Source: Sipunculus nudus (lineage: Eukaryota > Annelida > Sipuncula > Golfingiida > Sipunculidae). Taken from it: DNA of 64,000 bases. Within the stretch, counting starts at the first letter, position 1; the number at the start of each line of letters is the position of its first letter. Of the stretch, positions 1-11,651 are shown piece after piece. The position numbers were made by a program, and so were the translations under genes. Location of the stretch: NCBI GenBank assembly GCA_026874595.1, contig CM049315.1:78227401-78291400 (forward strand), given 5' to 3'. Below the pieces are notes generated by a model that saw only the letters and a list, made by a program, of their open reading frames with translations, searched no databases and was not told the DNA's origin.

Positions 1-96
1 GCAGTGTACTAGGCTGTTACATAACACCTTCAGGTCTGACCTACTGCCTCTGTGAGTGTCTGGGTCAGGCTGGGTCAGGCAGTAATTACCAGAGAG

Positions 97-162
<66 letters not shown>

Positions 163-201
163 CTGCTTTTTCTCTTTCTCTTTCTCTCATCTTTCTTTCT
201 C

Positions 202-235
<34 letters not shown>

Positions 236-257
236 ACTCTAATTGCCTTCCTTCCTC
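1..257. repeat. Dispersed repeat with long (CT)n tract
   Basis: A short unique head (about 1-98) is followed by an almost uninterrupted CT/CTTT tract to about 236. The head, with TCAGGCTG then CAGTAAT and AGAGCCTCTCTC, resembles the sequence near 56.0-56.15 kb, which also leads into a CT-rich tract. This suggests one repeat family that carries its own microsatellite tail. The SLSLSL open frame here is an artefact of the tract. Confidence 0.6.
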
Positions 258-2080
258 CCTCCATCCCATTCTGTAGATACATAGATACAACTAGATACAT
301 TAGCCATAAATGTTGATGCAATTTAGAAATGTAAATCAACTGAAATATTCACAATCACATGTATATGTTATACTATAAATGTATAGTAACATTTGTTAAC
401 CTGGAAAAAAAGATGTAATTAAAAAAAAGGAATTAATGCAAATATTGTTAATTTTTTCCTGGCTCCGTAGAATGGGAAAAAAATTATTCGCTTTTTTTCT
501 CCATCTTTCTGCCTGTTTTAAATATTTAATGATCATGAATAAACTTTTTTCTTATAAGCACTGTTGAATTAAATTTCATATCCTGTATGTATATGCAAAG
601 GTGTTTTAACTCTCACAATCCCTTCTTCAGCCCACTGAGTCTTTGCTCCTTGGCACTGTGAACAATAGTTCTATGGCTATAGCATAAAATAATAATTAAA
701 GAAAACAGCTACAGAGAGACAGAAGCGTTGTAACTCTGATTATAGCACCCCCCCCCCCCTATCAAATCATTCCACTTGTGGAGTGGGGATGTTATGGCAA
801 CTGTATACATATCATAAAATTGATAAAAAAAAAGGTTTACTAAATAAATTGGATCTCATTAGACAATTGTGTCAACAGCTTATCAAAAAGGTAACAAATG
901 GAAATGCATGGTCAGATCTAAAAATATTATTTGCCACAATTTCTTCCATCATATCAACCAACCATGGCCTAGATTACCTCTTCCTCTCAAACTCTATCTA
1001 CATTTCATGATATTTTTACCTCCCAGGTGTTTCAGTACTGTTTACTATTTGTCCATAGGTACCTATGTACATGCCAGTAATTATGTCAATATTGTGTAAT
1101 ATGTAGACATGGTGGGCATCAAAATAATGTACCTTGTCAAGACCGAAGAGATATCATGTAATACAGTCACAAATTCATAAATCCCCTCATCAGCATAGTT
1201 TATTATAACCTTATATCTGTCAAATTGAAATCTTCCATAAACTGTAGATCTTTCAACAAATAGCCTTATCATCATTATACCACTGCTTAGTATACTGTCA
1301 TTGCATTCATAATTGCTCAAATAAATTGGTTTCTTCAAGCCCTCCCAAATAAAAAAACTACATTTTAATCCATATTAATCCATCAGTCAGGTTATTTTCA
1401 TATATCATTTACTCACATAATACATTATATTCCTTTATAAAAGCCCAATATGACCATGATATTAATAAGCTTTATTGACTCAATATAGTATCACAATGGT
1501 GATGCATTTATAGTCCAATCATGATCAGCTGAGCGCCCTGTCCCTTGTTTATATTTAAAAGTAAATGACATTTTTACACCTGAGTGCTCGCGTCCATTTG
1601 TTAAGGTAATGAAAAAGGCTCAAGGTTAAGTAAGACACCATTACATCAGAGAAGACGAAGCTACCGACGTAATTGTTGACCAGTCCAAAGTGATTGATGT
1701 TGTTGGTATAAACTGAAAGCCTGCGACTCAGACTCCTGTTATATATGGCCCATTAAATGAAAAATCAACAAAGCACTGGATTAAAAGAAAGGATTTGGCA
1801 CTGACTTGTTTCAAGGATTGGGAATTCTGTATGGTTTAACATCAGCAATAATAATAATAATAATCATAGTTATCATAATGATAATCATAAAAATAATTAT
1901 AAAAATAATTTAATAATTTTGGCGTGGTCAAAATAGCGTTATTCCGCCCTTTGCTTTGCCGATACAAGACCCCTTGCCAGCAAACTCTCCACAGGTAGAT
2001 CTTTATTGTCGCATCTTCGCGCCCTTACCGAACCTTGACAGGTTTATTGCATGCCGGAGATAAAAGATTTCTGCAAGCAT
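258..2080. other. Intergenic, no gene seen
   Basis: AT-rich sequence with no convincing exon. It holds a C-run near 750-760, a short ATA-rich stretch near 1848-1864, and at about 1058-1100 a segment (CCTATGTACATGCCAG then ATTATGT and ATTGTGTAAT) that matches the interior of the Helentron-like element at 59.3 and 60.0 kb. This is probably a decayed copy of that family. Confidence 0.5.
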
Positions 2081-2084
2081 AGTA

Positions 2085-3265
2085 GTCAGTTGCGTGTGTC
2101 TGTGTGTTTGTTTGTCCCCACTGTACTGGCCACAATTTTGCAGCAATCGCTTTCAAACTTACACATTTGATTGACAATCAAAAGTCCTGGAAGCCTATCG
2201 TTTTGGTCAATATAGATCAAAGGTCAAGGTCATCGAAAACATCAAACTTTTATTTTCGTCATAACCTCGTCAAAAAGAGGCCTAAGTACATAAACTATTG
2301 GTCATTTTGTTCCTCTATGCTTTCTTTCAATTGTCATCTCAGATGTGTCGATCAGTGTATCAGTATATCCGTCTGTTTGTCAGTTGTCAAATTCTTCTCC
2401 CCACTGGTTCTTTCGTCTGACATATGGCATTCCACAGGCAAGACATTTTTAGCAATCCCTCTGAATGTTATACTGTTGACATAACACCTTACGTTATAGA
2501 AGTCTGATGTCTTTTACAATAAATTGGTCAAAGGTCAAGGTCATCAAAAACCCATTAAATTGTTTTCTTCATATCTTCGTCAAAATGTATTGTAGTCGCA
2601 TAAACTGTAGCTCATTTTAATTGACGTTCCATGGCCTTCTTTCTGATGTGTAGCTACATCAATCTGCTTTTTCCATGGTTACACATTTTTAGGTGAAATT
2701 CATGATATTCCAAAATATAGGGTTCTCATTTTTTAACTCTGTCACTTTTAAAGTTAGAGAGGTCTACTTTTTTACTTTAGGCAGCATTGGGTCAATTTAA
2801 CTCGACTTTTTACCATATCTCGCGAAATCTCGTACCGTTTTTCGTCAAAGGAGATATGACGAGATTTTACTTTTTTCTCGAGCTATCGCTCTAAAATTAT
2901 ACAGTTGATAGACAAATTAAACTCCTATAAGCATTTAATTTATTGTCAACAAAGGTCAAAGGCCAAGGTCATCGAAAACGTCAACATTTTATTTTCGTCA
3001 TAACTTCTTCAAAAAGAGGCCTATCTACATAAACAATATAGCTCATTTATTCCTGAGATGGCCAAGTCAATTGTTATCTCAGATGTGTCAGTCTGTCGGT
3101 ATGTCTGTCTGTTCTTCTGTTGTTGACAATTTCTCGTGTTTTCTTGTTCTTTAGTCAAATATGTCATTCTGGAGCCCACATTTTTTAGCAATGCTTCTGG
3201 AAGGCATACAGTTAAAATAAAACCAGGAAATATGTTCTGTCTGTCTGTTCGTCCATGACTGTTCC
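2085..3265. mobile_element. Degenerate Helentron-like fragment with internal repeats
   Basis: Three partial direct repeats begin near 2213, 2526 and 2951. Each carries GGTCAAAGGTCAAGGTCATC or a close variant, then an A-rich stretch, TTTTATTTTCGTCATAAC-like sequence and a CGTCAAAAAGAGGCCTA-like sequence. Runs rich in GTCTGTCTGTC lie between them. The composition and the AGGTCA runs match the interior of the element at 50.6-55.2 kb. Terminal structures were not found, so this is treated as a decayed non-autonomous copy. Open frames here have no protein-like composition. Confidence 0.5.
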
Positions 3266-3845
3266 ATATCAGCTTTAATACTACTGACATAAAAGAGTTA
3301 TTGTTTCTGCTCTCCCAGAACTTCGCTCATTCAAATTACTGGTTTCACACGTTAATTCCCCCTCTCTCTTTGTCTGCATGTTATATTTCAACTGCAGGCA
3401 AGCCCTCGCCCTATGGTGGTCTAGTTTCTCTTTTTTAATCGCTCTTGGGGTTAGATATTTTGCTCAGGCACTGAAACCCGGATATCACAGGTCCCAAGTC
3501 GAAATTATGGGTAAAGCGGTCATAATTATAATCATACTAAAAATATCAATGATAAAACTTTAAGGTCCTAATGGCCAATACTCTTTCTGAGTAAATGGTT
3601 TCGGTAGTAATGGTTGGATGTGCGGCTCCAAGCTAGGCATGATAGCCCTACTGTTACTTTTTTCTTTCTTTTTTTATACTTTTTTACGTAAACAAATCTT
3701 GGAACAACGAGACATTATATGCAGCTGCTTTTTTAAAGTATGTTTGGATCTTTGACGTTTTGTAAATCATCTGTGAGAAAAAGAGGGATAATAACAGTCC
3801 GCTATAAATTTTTAAACAGAAAATGGTTTAATCATAATTTAGTGG
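3266..3845. other. Intergenic, nothing recognised
   Basis: No exon, RNA gene or clear repeat was seen. It is AT-rich sequence with short T runs. Confidence 0.5.
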
Positions 3846-3849
3846 GAAT

Positions 3850-4215
3850 GGACGTAGGGAGGGTTTGTTGGCACGATACACGCTTGACACTGAATATATA
3901 GGACTCAGCAAATAGAACAATATACGCTTGAAGCCGAAGATAGGAATTAGGATATAGAACCATATAAGCTTGACACCGAATATAAAAATTAGGAAATAGA
4001 ACAATATAGGCTTGGCACGGAATTAAGGAATTGGGGAAAAAAACATGCAATATAGGCTTGACACCGACTATAATAATTAGGAAATATAACATTATAGCTT
4101 TTGACACCGAATTATGGAATTGGGGGAAATAAAATTTAAACAATATAGGCTTGACATCGAATTAAGGCATTGGAAAATAAAACAACTCAGGCTTGACACC
4201 GAATGAAGGATTTGG
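3850..4215. repeat. Degenerate tandem array, ~40 bp unit
   Basis: About nine imperfect copies of a unit containing GGCTTGACACCGAAT followed by an A-rich segment (AATTAGGAAATAGAACAATAT-type). Copies vary in length and sequence, so this is an old minisatellite. The 103-residue minus-strand frame across it is a by-product of the repetition. Confidence 0.8.
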
Positions 4216-5195
4216 GAAACAGAACTTCTTAGTTAGATTTTATCTTGTCGGAATTTCTAAGGTCGTACACTCAATACCTGTTTCCCCATTATCGCTCAGG
4301 CAAGGGTCAGGCCTAGTGATCGTCAGAGCTTGCAGGTTTTTCTTTATAAATGCCTCGTAATGTAAAATATTTCTATTTCCAAAATCTTTTATACACGCGA
4401 GCCTCATTTTCACTTTCGGAATCTGTAGGATTTGTTCATCTTCTTGAATTGAATAGCGCCTCCTTCCGTGACTCTTTTGTCATATGCCAGTATTAATTAA
4501 GAATCATGGTCAATGACACTTATAGAATTTTAAATCTGATGACAAATTGAGTTTTGTGAAGTATTCTTATAAATATGCACTCCCTTCAAAGAAAACATTT
4601 TTTAGTACACAGAAGCTCATGAATCATTCATAAACAACAGTAAAACAGTACCACGTAAATAGCAATTTACTGACAAAATGACGTCACAAGAGATCCAATA
4701 GTGCATCATATCATTAAGTACATTCAACATTAAATCACAGACTACTGAGAACATTAAAATATCTATATATAATTAATCTTTGTATGTCCATACACATCAA
4801 TACAGTTTATCTGATATTCCTCAGAAGAAAAAAAGCATGAAAAGATAAAGATAAAACAAAAAATAAGGAAAGTCAAAAGATGATCACATTCAAAGATAAA
4901 ATAATATAAACTAAGGTTCATCAATATTATTCAGCTCCTGCATGTTCTATAATCGACTTGATATAATGAATTTATTAGGCGAAGCCGAGTGGAGCTCATT
5001 AATCAACGTCGGCGTATGACATTAGATAGATGGGTTACTTTGGCGGGGAGGTGCGGGGGTAATTATGTAAGATAAAAGAGAACTAGTCTGCGGTCGACCG
5101 GTTCGCTTGTCATTACGTAATCAAGACCCCGTTCGCTAATGAAGATGAAAGCAGGGTTTAAAAATCTTCTCCAGTGTGATACATGTTGATGATTC
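4216..5195. other. Intergenic, no gene seen
   Basis: No exon recognised. The part around 4975-5110 is more GC-rich and looks single copy (AGGCGAAGCCGAGTGGAGC, then GGTCGACCGGTTCGC). It could be regulatory, but nothing decisive is visible. Confidence 0.4.
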
Positions 5196-5199
5196 GAAT

Positions 5200-5965
5200 A
5201 GTAAATCATTACATTGGTGATTTCGGGATGTTAATCAATATGTTCAGTGATTTCGGGATGTTAATAATCTCTTTGGTGACTCTGGGGTGTTAAATCTTCC
5301 CGTAGGTAATTTCTCTCGTTGGTAAGTTCGGGATGTTAGTCATCTCATTGGCAATTTTGAGATGTTAATTATCTCGTTGGCAATTTTGATATGTAAATCG
5401 TCTCGTTGGTAATTTTGAGATGTTAATCATCTCGTTGGCGACTTCGGAATGTAAATCATCTCGTTGGTAATTTCGGGATGTTCATCATCTCGTTGATAAT
5501 ATTGATATGTTAATCATCTCGTTGATAATTACAGGATGTTTTTATCTCGGTACTTTTGAGATGTTAATCATCTCGTTGTTAATTTCGGGATGCTAAGCAT
5601 CTCGTTGTTAATATCGGGATGTTCATCATCTCGTTGTTAATTTCGGGATGTTTATCATCTCGTTGTTAATTTCGGGATGTTCATCATCTAGTCAGTAATT
5701 TTGGGATGTTAATCGTCTCGTTGGTAATTTCGCGATGGTAACCACCTCGTTGGAAATTTTGGGACGTTTATTCTCTCTGTGATTTTGAGATGTTAAGCAT
5801 CTCGTTGTTAATTTCGGGATGTCAATCATCTCGTTATTAATTTCGGGATGTTGATCATCTCGATGTTAATTTCGGATTGTTAATCTTCTCGCTGATAATT
5901 TCGGAATGTTAATCATCTCGTCAGTAATTTCGTGATTTAATCGTCTCGTTGGTGATTAAGAGAAG
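5200..5965. repeat. Tandem array, 29 bp unit
   Basis: About 25 imperfect copies of a 29 bp unit built from GTTGGTAATTTCGGGATGTT and AATCATCTC. Variation is mostly point changes (TTGTTAAT, TTGGCAAT, TTTGAGATG). There is no long open frame and no sign of a coding role. Confidence 0.9.
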
Positions 5966-7470
5966 TAAATCATCTGACAGAATATACAAGTAGTCAATCA
6001 GATAAGGCGAAGGTATTTTTATTCACCATGGCTATGCGCAATCAATCGTCTGGCAATAGCAAACCTGTTCAACAAATACACCTTCACATTATTTTATAAA
6101 ATAAAGAATTGTCAGAAATTGTGATGTTCATTTGATAGCATGGACTTCTTCCTGACAATACTTTTGGTATATATTTTTTCTGAATATGTAGATGACCAAT
6201 TAATAAACTGAAACTGAAACAAATTAAAATCTTGATTTAGATAAATACTGGATAATATCTGCTCAGATGGAAAACGCCTCCAACCAGCCATGTATTATAA
6301 ATACTTGACCATGTAATAGGAGAAATACACATATATAGACTTACCGTGTACATGCAAATAAGTATCACCTTTCGAACACTTTTTTTTTCAATTATCGTTT
6401 TCATATATTGCGAGCATTTTGTCATGTATGTACATAGATAATTAATGTAAAAAGGGAATAAGTTTCCATGATCTCAAGGCATGAGACAAATCATTGTTAA
6501 AGTAAATAAGCACAGACTGTTAATAAAATCACAATATTAACCAAATGAAGCACTGTAAAGTAAATAAGTGCAATCATAAGTTGTATAAAATCACAAAATG
6601 AACATTATGATGGGAAGTAGATAGGATTATTCATTCTGATTGATTTCAATAAAGCATCGCTGAAGTGAATCTTCAAGTTAGACCTTTTCTCATTGATCTT
6701 GTAACGCTACTTTTCGTTAACACAGGAACCGTTATATTTGTGAAAGTCGGAGTCCTTGTCACCATGTTTTTGAAAGCTGTGGGATGGCTAACTGGTCAGA
6801 CAGGATTGTTTGCCTCTTTATCCAATATTTCTATACTGCTAAGAATAAGGTAGCATAAACGAGAGTGTAAAACTACCCATACGCAATTGTTTGTTACCAT
6901 TCGACCACCTTGCTTATTATGCTAAATGTGAAACTACTCAAGTGAGACTGTTTCTCACTGATCTAGTAATATTACTGTAAATAACTTAGTCATTCCCAGA
7001 AAGAGAAAGCGGAAGTAAAAAGAAAAGTACGACAGGATACATTACTCCCTTTTACATTCAAGAAAACCTATAATTTGATTGTTTTTAATAAATGCTTCAA
7101 TAGCCTCTACCCACAGAACAGTGTGTGCTGCATAGACTTCTGAAACCAATAACTGTGAATCTGGATCTGTGATGAACAATGCTTTATCCAATGTCTACCA
7201 AATGAAATAACGTATCTACATCAATAATGCTTTAATTAAGGTATTTAGATAATTATTTTATTTACTTCAAAATTATGATGTTCATGTTGTGATTTTATTT
7301 AATATATGATGGGCTTATTTATATTAAAAATATTTATTTCAAGCATTCAGATCAAAAAAACGTACCCACTGTCCCGTGACGATGTTCATGTGAACATTTT
7401 CAATTATAACTGCCACCTCACATGAATTGACACAGAACCCTTTGGTACAATTGCCAACTGTACTAGTAAC

Positions 7471-7550
<80 letters not shown>

Positions 7551-8131
7551 TCAATAACAGACAATAGATAGGGAATGTTTACCATGCGTATGATATATTG
7601 CAAGATTGCAAGGAGACAGAACATTTTCCTTGTGCACAAGCCATAGTATTCATAGATGTGTAAAATATCAAATGAAACCAGAGGAATTATACAATTGAAA
7701 GGCTCAACAACAATGATCTCATCGGATGAAAAAATGTTCATTGTAAACGTTTTGAATCACCTATATTTTCAGTGTACCGGTACTATGGTGCACTCTATTG
7801 ATCTTATGTTAGCAAATCAGTGGATGTTCCCTTTAGGCTTTTGTTATATTTAATATATACAATAAAGGATGAATATAAATTGGAGTTAATCAAAAGTAGA
7901 TTAGACATTCAACAATCTTTTGATACCTCAGAAATGTCTTCTTTGTTATTTACGGTAACTCCGTTTGTGCTTGTCAGTTCCAGCTTGCATAAATTTAGCG
8001 AAACAAGGTCATTAACAAACAGATGGTTATACTGGACTTTTTTTTTGTTTATATATACTCATAAAAGATGGATGAATTATAAACTTACCTAGCAGAATTT
8101 AGATTTAGACTAGAAGATATTAAAACTCCAG
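5966..8131. other. Downstream flank of the olfactomedin gene
   Basis: AT-rich DNA with no supportable exon. The segment from about 6480 to 7010 has loosely repeated phrases around GTGAAACTACTC, AGTAAATAAG and TTTCTCATTGATCT, suggesting old duplication. A long (AT)n tract lies at 7474-7548. Small open frames here lack coding character. Confidence 0.45.
7474..7548. repeat. (AT)n microsatellite, 75 bp
   Basis: Uninterrupted alternating AT. It creates the artefactual (IY)n open frames on both strands. Confidence 0.98.
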
Positions 8132-8137
8132 TTTATT
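8132..8137 (-). promoter_or_regulatory. Candidate poly(A) signal of the olfactomedin gene
   Basis: TTTATT on the plus strand reads AATAAA on the minus strand, about 170 nt past the stop codon at 8306. It is the first canonical hexamer I noticed downstream. In AT-rich DNA the hexamer is common by chance, so transcript ends would have to settle it. Confidence 0.3.
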
Positions 8138-8305
8138 GTTAAAAGTGTACATTTGAAAGAAAATGTAACATTTCAAACTTGAACACTAGTTGGCGCTGGC
8201 AGGCAAAAGCAATTTACCGTAAATAATAAAAGTCATAAATAACAAAAAAACGAGCTATTCATAGGGTGGAGAGCCTTACTGAGTATCCCATTGTTTATCA
8301 CATGT

Positions 8306-9078
8306 TTAATGTTCCTTGTCAAATATTAAAGGATACTTCAACAGTTTTCCGTCATAAGTATCAGATATATCCCACGCGAAGAGCTCTCGGGAAATAGGAT
8401 TGTAATCCATCATCACGTGATGTTCCGGTGCAAAGGTCCCTTTCGGAGGTCGGATTTCTTGCCCTGTTTTAGTGTCAAAAGCGTAGACGATAGATGGCGC
8501 TGCATTTTCCTGTTCAGCCACCACGTACAGAACGCCACACACCATGAAACTCTCGCTCGCATTCACTTTCAGATAATTTGTCTGCCACTTCCGGTCCAAC
8601 CGAAGTGTTTCCGGGTCCATTTTGCCGATAATAATGGCGCCCTTAGATTTTTCACCTGCAAATATTACCCATAACCCCCTTTCGTCTACCGCAAAGTCGA
8701 TATCGGTGTAGCCAGCGAAAGCATACTTCTGGGTGTTGCTAGCTCCAGCTTTTCGTAGGCGCTTCGAGACAACTTCGCCTGTTTTCAAATCATAGCGATA
8801 CAAGCGCTTACTCTTCGCTCTGTTACAGTAGAGTCGCCCTTTGTATATCACGTGACCAGTTCCTTGGCACTTAATTGTCAAGTGATGAATGCGCGGGGAA
8901 AGGCCGGTTTGCAGCTTGTCCATGTTGGTGTATTCTTCAGCAGTTTTGACATTAACGTTGTCTTTCAGAAGCCAAACCTTCTCCTCTGCCGACCCGCTGT
9001 CCGTCATCCAGGCTCCGGTGAACTGCTTACGAACTGTCCTGATAAACACTGGATCCCCAACGCCGGTCAAGTTGCAAC
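8306..9078 (-). CDS. Olfactomedin-domain protein, terminal exon (OLF domain)
   Basis: This exon encodes the C-terminal 256 residues and the stop of a secreted or extracellular olfactomedin protein. The acceptor on the minus strand is a TTTTAG at 9084-9079; the exon opens with GT, completing a Ser codon begun by the upstream exon, then Cys-Asn-Leu. OLF hallmarks in order (residue numbers in the 883-residue product): CNLTGVGDPV at 628, GAWM near 648, GHVIYKGRLYC near 701, TDIDFAVDERGLWVIFA at 751, FMVCGVLYVV at 804, VYAFDTKTG near 824, MMDYNP at 849 and ELFAWD near 858. Cys628 and Cys807 sit where the family forms its conserved disulfide; Cys697 and Cys711 could make a second. Two aspartates (754 and 851) match calcium ligands of the myocilin fold; the asparagine ligand position appears to be Glu here. 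The domain is complete and uninterrupted. Family membership is near certain; orthology to a named vertebrate gene is not claimed. Confidence 0.93.
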
Positions 9079-9266
9079 CTAAAATGAAAATAAAAGAAAA
9101 GGCATCAATAAAACTACACTTCTTACGTTATGACCTCAATCCATTCCTACTACTTTTTATTAATTTCATTCTACCACTGCTCCCACGGGCAGCTTTTGAC
9201 GTAGACAGCAACCAGGGGAGCCCTGTACATTGGTGCCGTGATAAGCATGGCTGTCTCGGCGATAAC

Positions 9267-9385
9267 TTGGCTAATACCCGGGAATGCCCAGCTCTCATTG
9301 GTCGAATCATTGATCCCGGTGACTGGATAGCACTGGGCCCTATGTTTTGACAAATGAGAGCTGGCCATTCCCGTGTGTAAGCCAA
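9267..9385. mobile_element. Palindromic MITE-like element, 119 bp
   Basis: Two 33-nt arms (9267-9299 and 9353-9385) are inverted copies of each other with a few mismatches. The left arm starts TTGGCTAATACCCGGGAATG and the right arm ends CCCGTGTGTAAGCCAA. A 53-nt loop separates them. This is the form of a small foldback or MITE insertion. It lies about 190 bp inside the intron from the olfactomedin exon. No target duplication was identified. Confidence 0.6.
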
Positions 9386-10059
9386 ATTTAAACGTTAAGC
9401 GCGGCGCCAATATAAACGGCTGCATTGGTGGTGGTCTACGGCAAACATGCCCCATTGGAGCAGTGGGTACAATGAAATGGAAAACCAGGAATGGAATGCG
9501 ACCGCTCCGTGAGGAGTGAACAATAGAACCTACCAGGCTATTTTTATCTCATTTACCGCATTTTATATAAATTGAACAAGTAACACTTCGCCTAGCCTTA
9601 AACATACGTCCTCTGTTTATCTGCCACTCTAATATAGTCCGAACGTCTAGCTGGGAGAGTTATCGCTACATGAAAAGACCGAAAACCCATGCTTATTTGA
9701 TGATAATGTCTGCAAACCCACCCTCGTATATAGCATACCATTTAGCTTAATGCATTATGCTAGTGCTGATAACATGGTGAATACAAATAAAATGTGCCAT
9801 GTCACCTTATTTGTTTGACTGGCTGAACCGCCTGTATCTGAATAAAGATAGAGGGAGTTCTCATAAACTGCATCCGTCTTGAAAAACGGAAATCTAAATT
9901 ACCTGCCCATTTCACTGAAACTAAATGACTTCTCAGAGGGAATGTACCAATAGTTTCTAACAGGCTTAATTCTCCAAGGATGTGTGCCAATATATGATGA
10001 CATACTTGTCATTCTGCTTTAAGTGTTGTTCCAACAGAGTCTAATTTATGATCACTGCC

Positions 10060-10350
10060 TCCGCAAGGAGGGTATTCGTTCATCCGCGTTCGTGTGTGTT
10101 TGGGTTTTTGTTCGCAATATAACTTTTCGGAACATTTCGGGATTGGTCAATGAAGAATCGATTAGATTTTGGTGTGGATCCGGCACATGATCTCAATTCA
10201 GAAACGTCATAAAAGAATCCCACGAAAAACCAGTCACTTATGCACGAATGGACCTGGGAATCTGGAACGAATAAGTGAAAGAAAACATATGGAGCATCCC
10301 ACAAAAGGGACCCCCACATGGGGGAGGCTTGCATTCCTTAGAATGCAGAT
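10060..10350 (+). mobile_element. Dispersed ~300 bp repeat (TGCCTCCGCC family), copy 1
   Basis: Begins near CTGCCTCCGCAAGGAGGGTA, continues with CGTTCGTGTGTGTTTG, a central GTGTGGATCCGGCACATGAT, and ends at GGGGGAGGCTTGCATTCC followed by AGAATGCAGATTTCCAG. The same sequence order occurs at 16.8 kb and, inverted, at 11.15, 37.2 and 38.7 kb. It has no coding capacity and looks like a non-autonomous element; its superfamily is unknown. Confidence 0.75.
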
Positions 10351-11148
10351 TTCCAGTATTAATCATGATATTTGCGCAACATTGGTTGATTATGATTTAC
10401 CTTTTACGAGAGAGTAAATGTCATACTGACTTCGATTTCCATTTGATGAATCATTAAAATTAAAATATGAAGTAAGTTCATATTGACTTTAACACAAAAA
10501 ATGTAGGAGTATCTAGTTCCATGAAACCGTCGTTTGAGACGATTGCTTTAAACCACAGATTGTTTTGATCATAAAATTAGCTTTAGGTGTCGGTTTCATC
10601 AATCAATGTTTTTTTCTGTTAGTAGAGTTTCCTCGGTGCGAAAAGGAGAAGAGAACAAATCTTCGATCGACACGGTAAATGACGCTAAATCAGCTTTCTC
10701 TCTTAATGTGACGTGTAATATTTCAATCAACCGAAGCACTACCGCTGACGCAAATATGAGTACCTACCTGGACGGAATAGAGAGCGGGTCTACTTACACA
10801 AAATTCACACAGGGAAGGGATACACAGTTATCAGGGTGCTCGACATAAGAGATGAAGCCTCAAACCTTTCTATATTGTGAGGAATGTCACTTTTCTATAT
10901 GATATAATAAGGAGTTTAGAGTTTTCTTTCAAATTGATTGAATGTGCTGTCGCTATATTTACCAGGACATACAACCTTGGATCTGCAATTAGACGATTTG
11001 TGTCCAGTCGCCGGCTGAATTCGACAGAGTTTATATAACACAGTTCAGGTGACTGATATAATAAACAAGCAAGATGGAACGTCCCGAATAAGAGCATCCA
11101 CGAAAGAGTCAGTAGATCTAACCAGAAACCTACATTTTAATCAATACA

Positions 11149-11325
11149 AGCCTCCGCCAGGTTGCGTTCACATATTCAGCTCATAACGTTCCTGAATCCT
11201 GGTCATGTCCCGGATCCACACAGAAATCTTACCTATTCTTCCTTGGTCCATTTCTAAAATCGCCTGAAAATTTCATTCCATTCCTGATTGAGTTATGTTG
11301 TGAACAAACACACACATACAAACAC
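11149..11325 (-). mobile_element. TGCCTCCGCC-family repeat, truncated copy
   Basis: Reverse-oriented partial copy: CCTGAATCCTGGTCATGTCC and GGATCCACACAGAAAT mirror the centre of the other copies, and ACACACATACAAACACATGG mirrors their CGTATGTGTTTG end. It directly abuts the 33 bp minisatellite. Confidence 0.65.
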
Positions 11326-11593
11326 ATGGCCAACACTGTCTAATCTGTATATATATCATGACCAACACTGTCTAGTCTTTATTATATATCATGACCAACA
11401 CTGTCTAATCTGTATATATATATCATGACCAACACCCTCCGTATATATATCATGACCAACACTGTCTAGTCAGTATATATATCATGACCGACACTTTCTA
11501 GTTTATAAATATATATGACCAACACCCTCCGTATATATATCATGACCAACACTGTCTAGTCAGTATATATATCATGACCAACACTTTCTAGTT

Positions 11594-11651
<58 letters not shown>

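Noticed and set aside
52-276. 74-codon Ser/Leu frame
   Set aside because: Translation of a (CT)n microsatellite.
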